A DNA stretch of 13,605 bases, from positions 1 to 13,605 of the forward strand of contig RFJN01000316.1 of NCBI GenBank assembly GCA_003694875.1. Direction: 5' to 3'. Made by a program: the position numbers and the translations under genes. A model generated the notes under the pieces. That model ran no database searches and was not told where the DNA came from. It saw only the letters and a list, made by a program, of their open reading frames with translations. Shown here piece after piece: positions 13,210 to 13,605 of this stretch (position 1 is its first letter; every line of letters starts with the position of its first letter). Origin of the DNA: Planctomycetota bacterium (GTDB taxonomy: Bacteria; Planctomycetota; J058; J103).

Positions 13210-13605
13210 GTGCCCGCTGCCCTCACGCTCTACCAGTACCCCGGACTGCGGCCCAACGCGACCCTGTCGCCGCCGTGCGGCAAGGTCCACATGGCGCTCG
13301 CCTTCAAGGGGCTGCCCTACGAGGTGGTCGATCTGCGCTCGCCCTTCGCCGTGCGGCGCCGCAATCCCCGCGGCCGCGTGCCCGTGCTCGCGATCGGTCA
13401 CGAACTCGTCGTCGACAGCACCGACATCCTGACCGCCCTCGACACGCACTTTCCCGACACGCCGCTTCTGCCCGAGGGCGCGCGCGAACGCGCACGCGCA
13501 CTGCTGTGGGAGGACTGGGCCGACGAGGTGCTGTACTTCTACGTCGCCTATCTGCGCTGGCACACCGAGGCCGGCTACCGGCGAGTGCGCACCCACGGAT
13601 TTCCG
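13210..13605 (+). CDS. Glutathione S-transferase-family protein, 3' end missing
   Basis: The frame is open from GTG 13210 to the window end, giving 132 residues. Residues 5-88 form a thioredoxin-like GST N-terminal domain: LTLYQYPGLRPNATLSPPCG, then KVHMALAFKGLPYEVVDLRS, NPRGRVPVLAI with the cis-Pro58 and VVDSTDIL, where D69-S70 occupies the usual ES/DS glutathione-binding site. The helical C-terminal domain begins with LPEGARERARALLWEDWADE. The enzyme would conjugate or bind glutathione or a similar thiol; the substrate is unknown. It begins 15 bp after the DUF1573 gene, suggesting co-transcription. The start is uncertain because the ribosome site is weak. Confidence 0.8.
   Translation, partial: MPAALTLYQYPGLRPNATLSPPCGKVHMALAFKGLPYEVVDLRSPFAVRRRNPRGRVPVLAIGHELVVDSTDILTALDTHFPDTPLLPEGARERARALLWEDWADEVLYFYVAYLRWHTEAGYRRVRTHGFP

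Noticed and set aside
11758..13596. Minus-strand 612-codon frame
   Set aside because: It is antisense to the DUF1573 and GST genes, both of which have clear family motifs and signal or fold features.
1..13605. CRISPR array, tRNA, rRNA, insertion sequence or attachment site
   Set aside because: I saw no regularly spaced repeats, no cloverleaf or rRNA-like stretch, no transposase and no terminal inverted repeats on reading the window.

Overview
This is a high-GC window (about 70% by eye) with compact, strongly stranded coding, frequent GTG starts and clear GGAGG-type ribosome sites. The gene content points to a Gram-negative-like bacterium with a large accessory genome: a PEP-CTERM sorted beta-repeat surface protein, a eukaryotic-type Ser/Thr kinase, a TraB/GumN-family protein, a DUF1573 protein and a bacterial microcompartment (BMC) locus. 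Planctomycetota- or Myxococcota-like lineages would fit. The BMC proteins recall those of Haliangium ochraceum from memory, but the sequence alone does not fix the taxon.

Layout. (1) 1-1029 (+) is the 3' part of a beta-strand-rich exported protein with a PEP-CTERM tail. (2) 1298-4748 (-) holds a Ser/Thr kinase with an MshEN/GspE-N-like N-terminal domain, followed by a cytoplasmic phospholipase D-like protein with two HKD-type motifs and a helix-hairpin-helix between them. A sigma70-like promoter precedes the kinase. (3) 5020-6189 (+) is an exported TraB/GumN-family protein, divergent from the kinase. (4) 6227-8464 (-) is a large SLC12-type (cation-chloride cotransporter-like) permease. (5) 8465-8839 is a divergent control region with a 13-bp interrupted palindrome, a -10 element facing the permease and an extended -10 promoter facing the BMC genes. 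(6) 8840-11819 (+) is the centrepiece: BMC-H, an AdhE-like acylating aldehyde dehydrogenase, a second BMC-H, and a tandem-domain BMC-T. (7) 11845-13194 (+) is an exported DUF1573 protein and 13210-13605 (+) is the start of a glutathione S-transferase-like protein cut by the window end.

How the genes fit together. The BMC genes encode hexameric and pseudohexameric shell tiles around a CoA-acylating aldehyde dehydrogenase. The enzyme ends in a Pro/Gly/Ala-rich linker plus a short amphipathic helix that looks like a cargo-targeting peptide. No vertex pentamer (BMC-P), phosphotransacylase, alcohol dehydrogenase or aldehyde-generating signature enzyme is present, so the compartment's substrate cannot be read from this window and the remaining parts must lie elsewhere. 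A strong intercistronic hairpin before BMC-T may set shell-protein ratios. The flanking genes do not obviously belong to the compartment pathway, although the DUF1573 and GST genes follow on the same strand with very short gaps.
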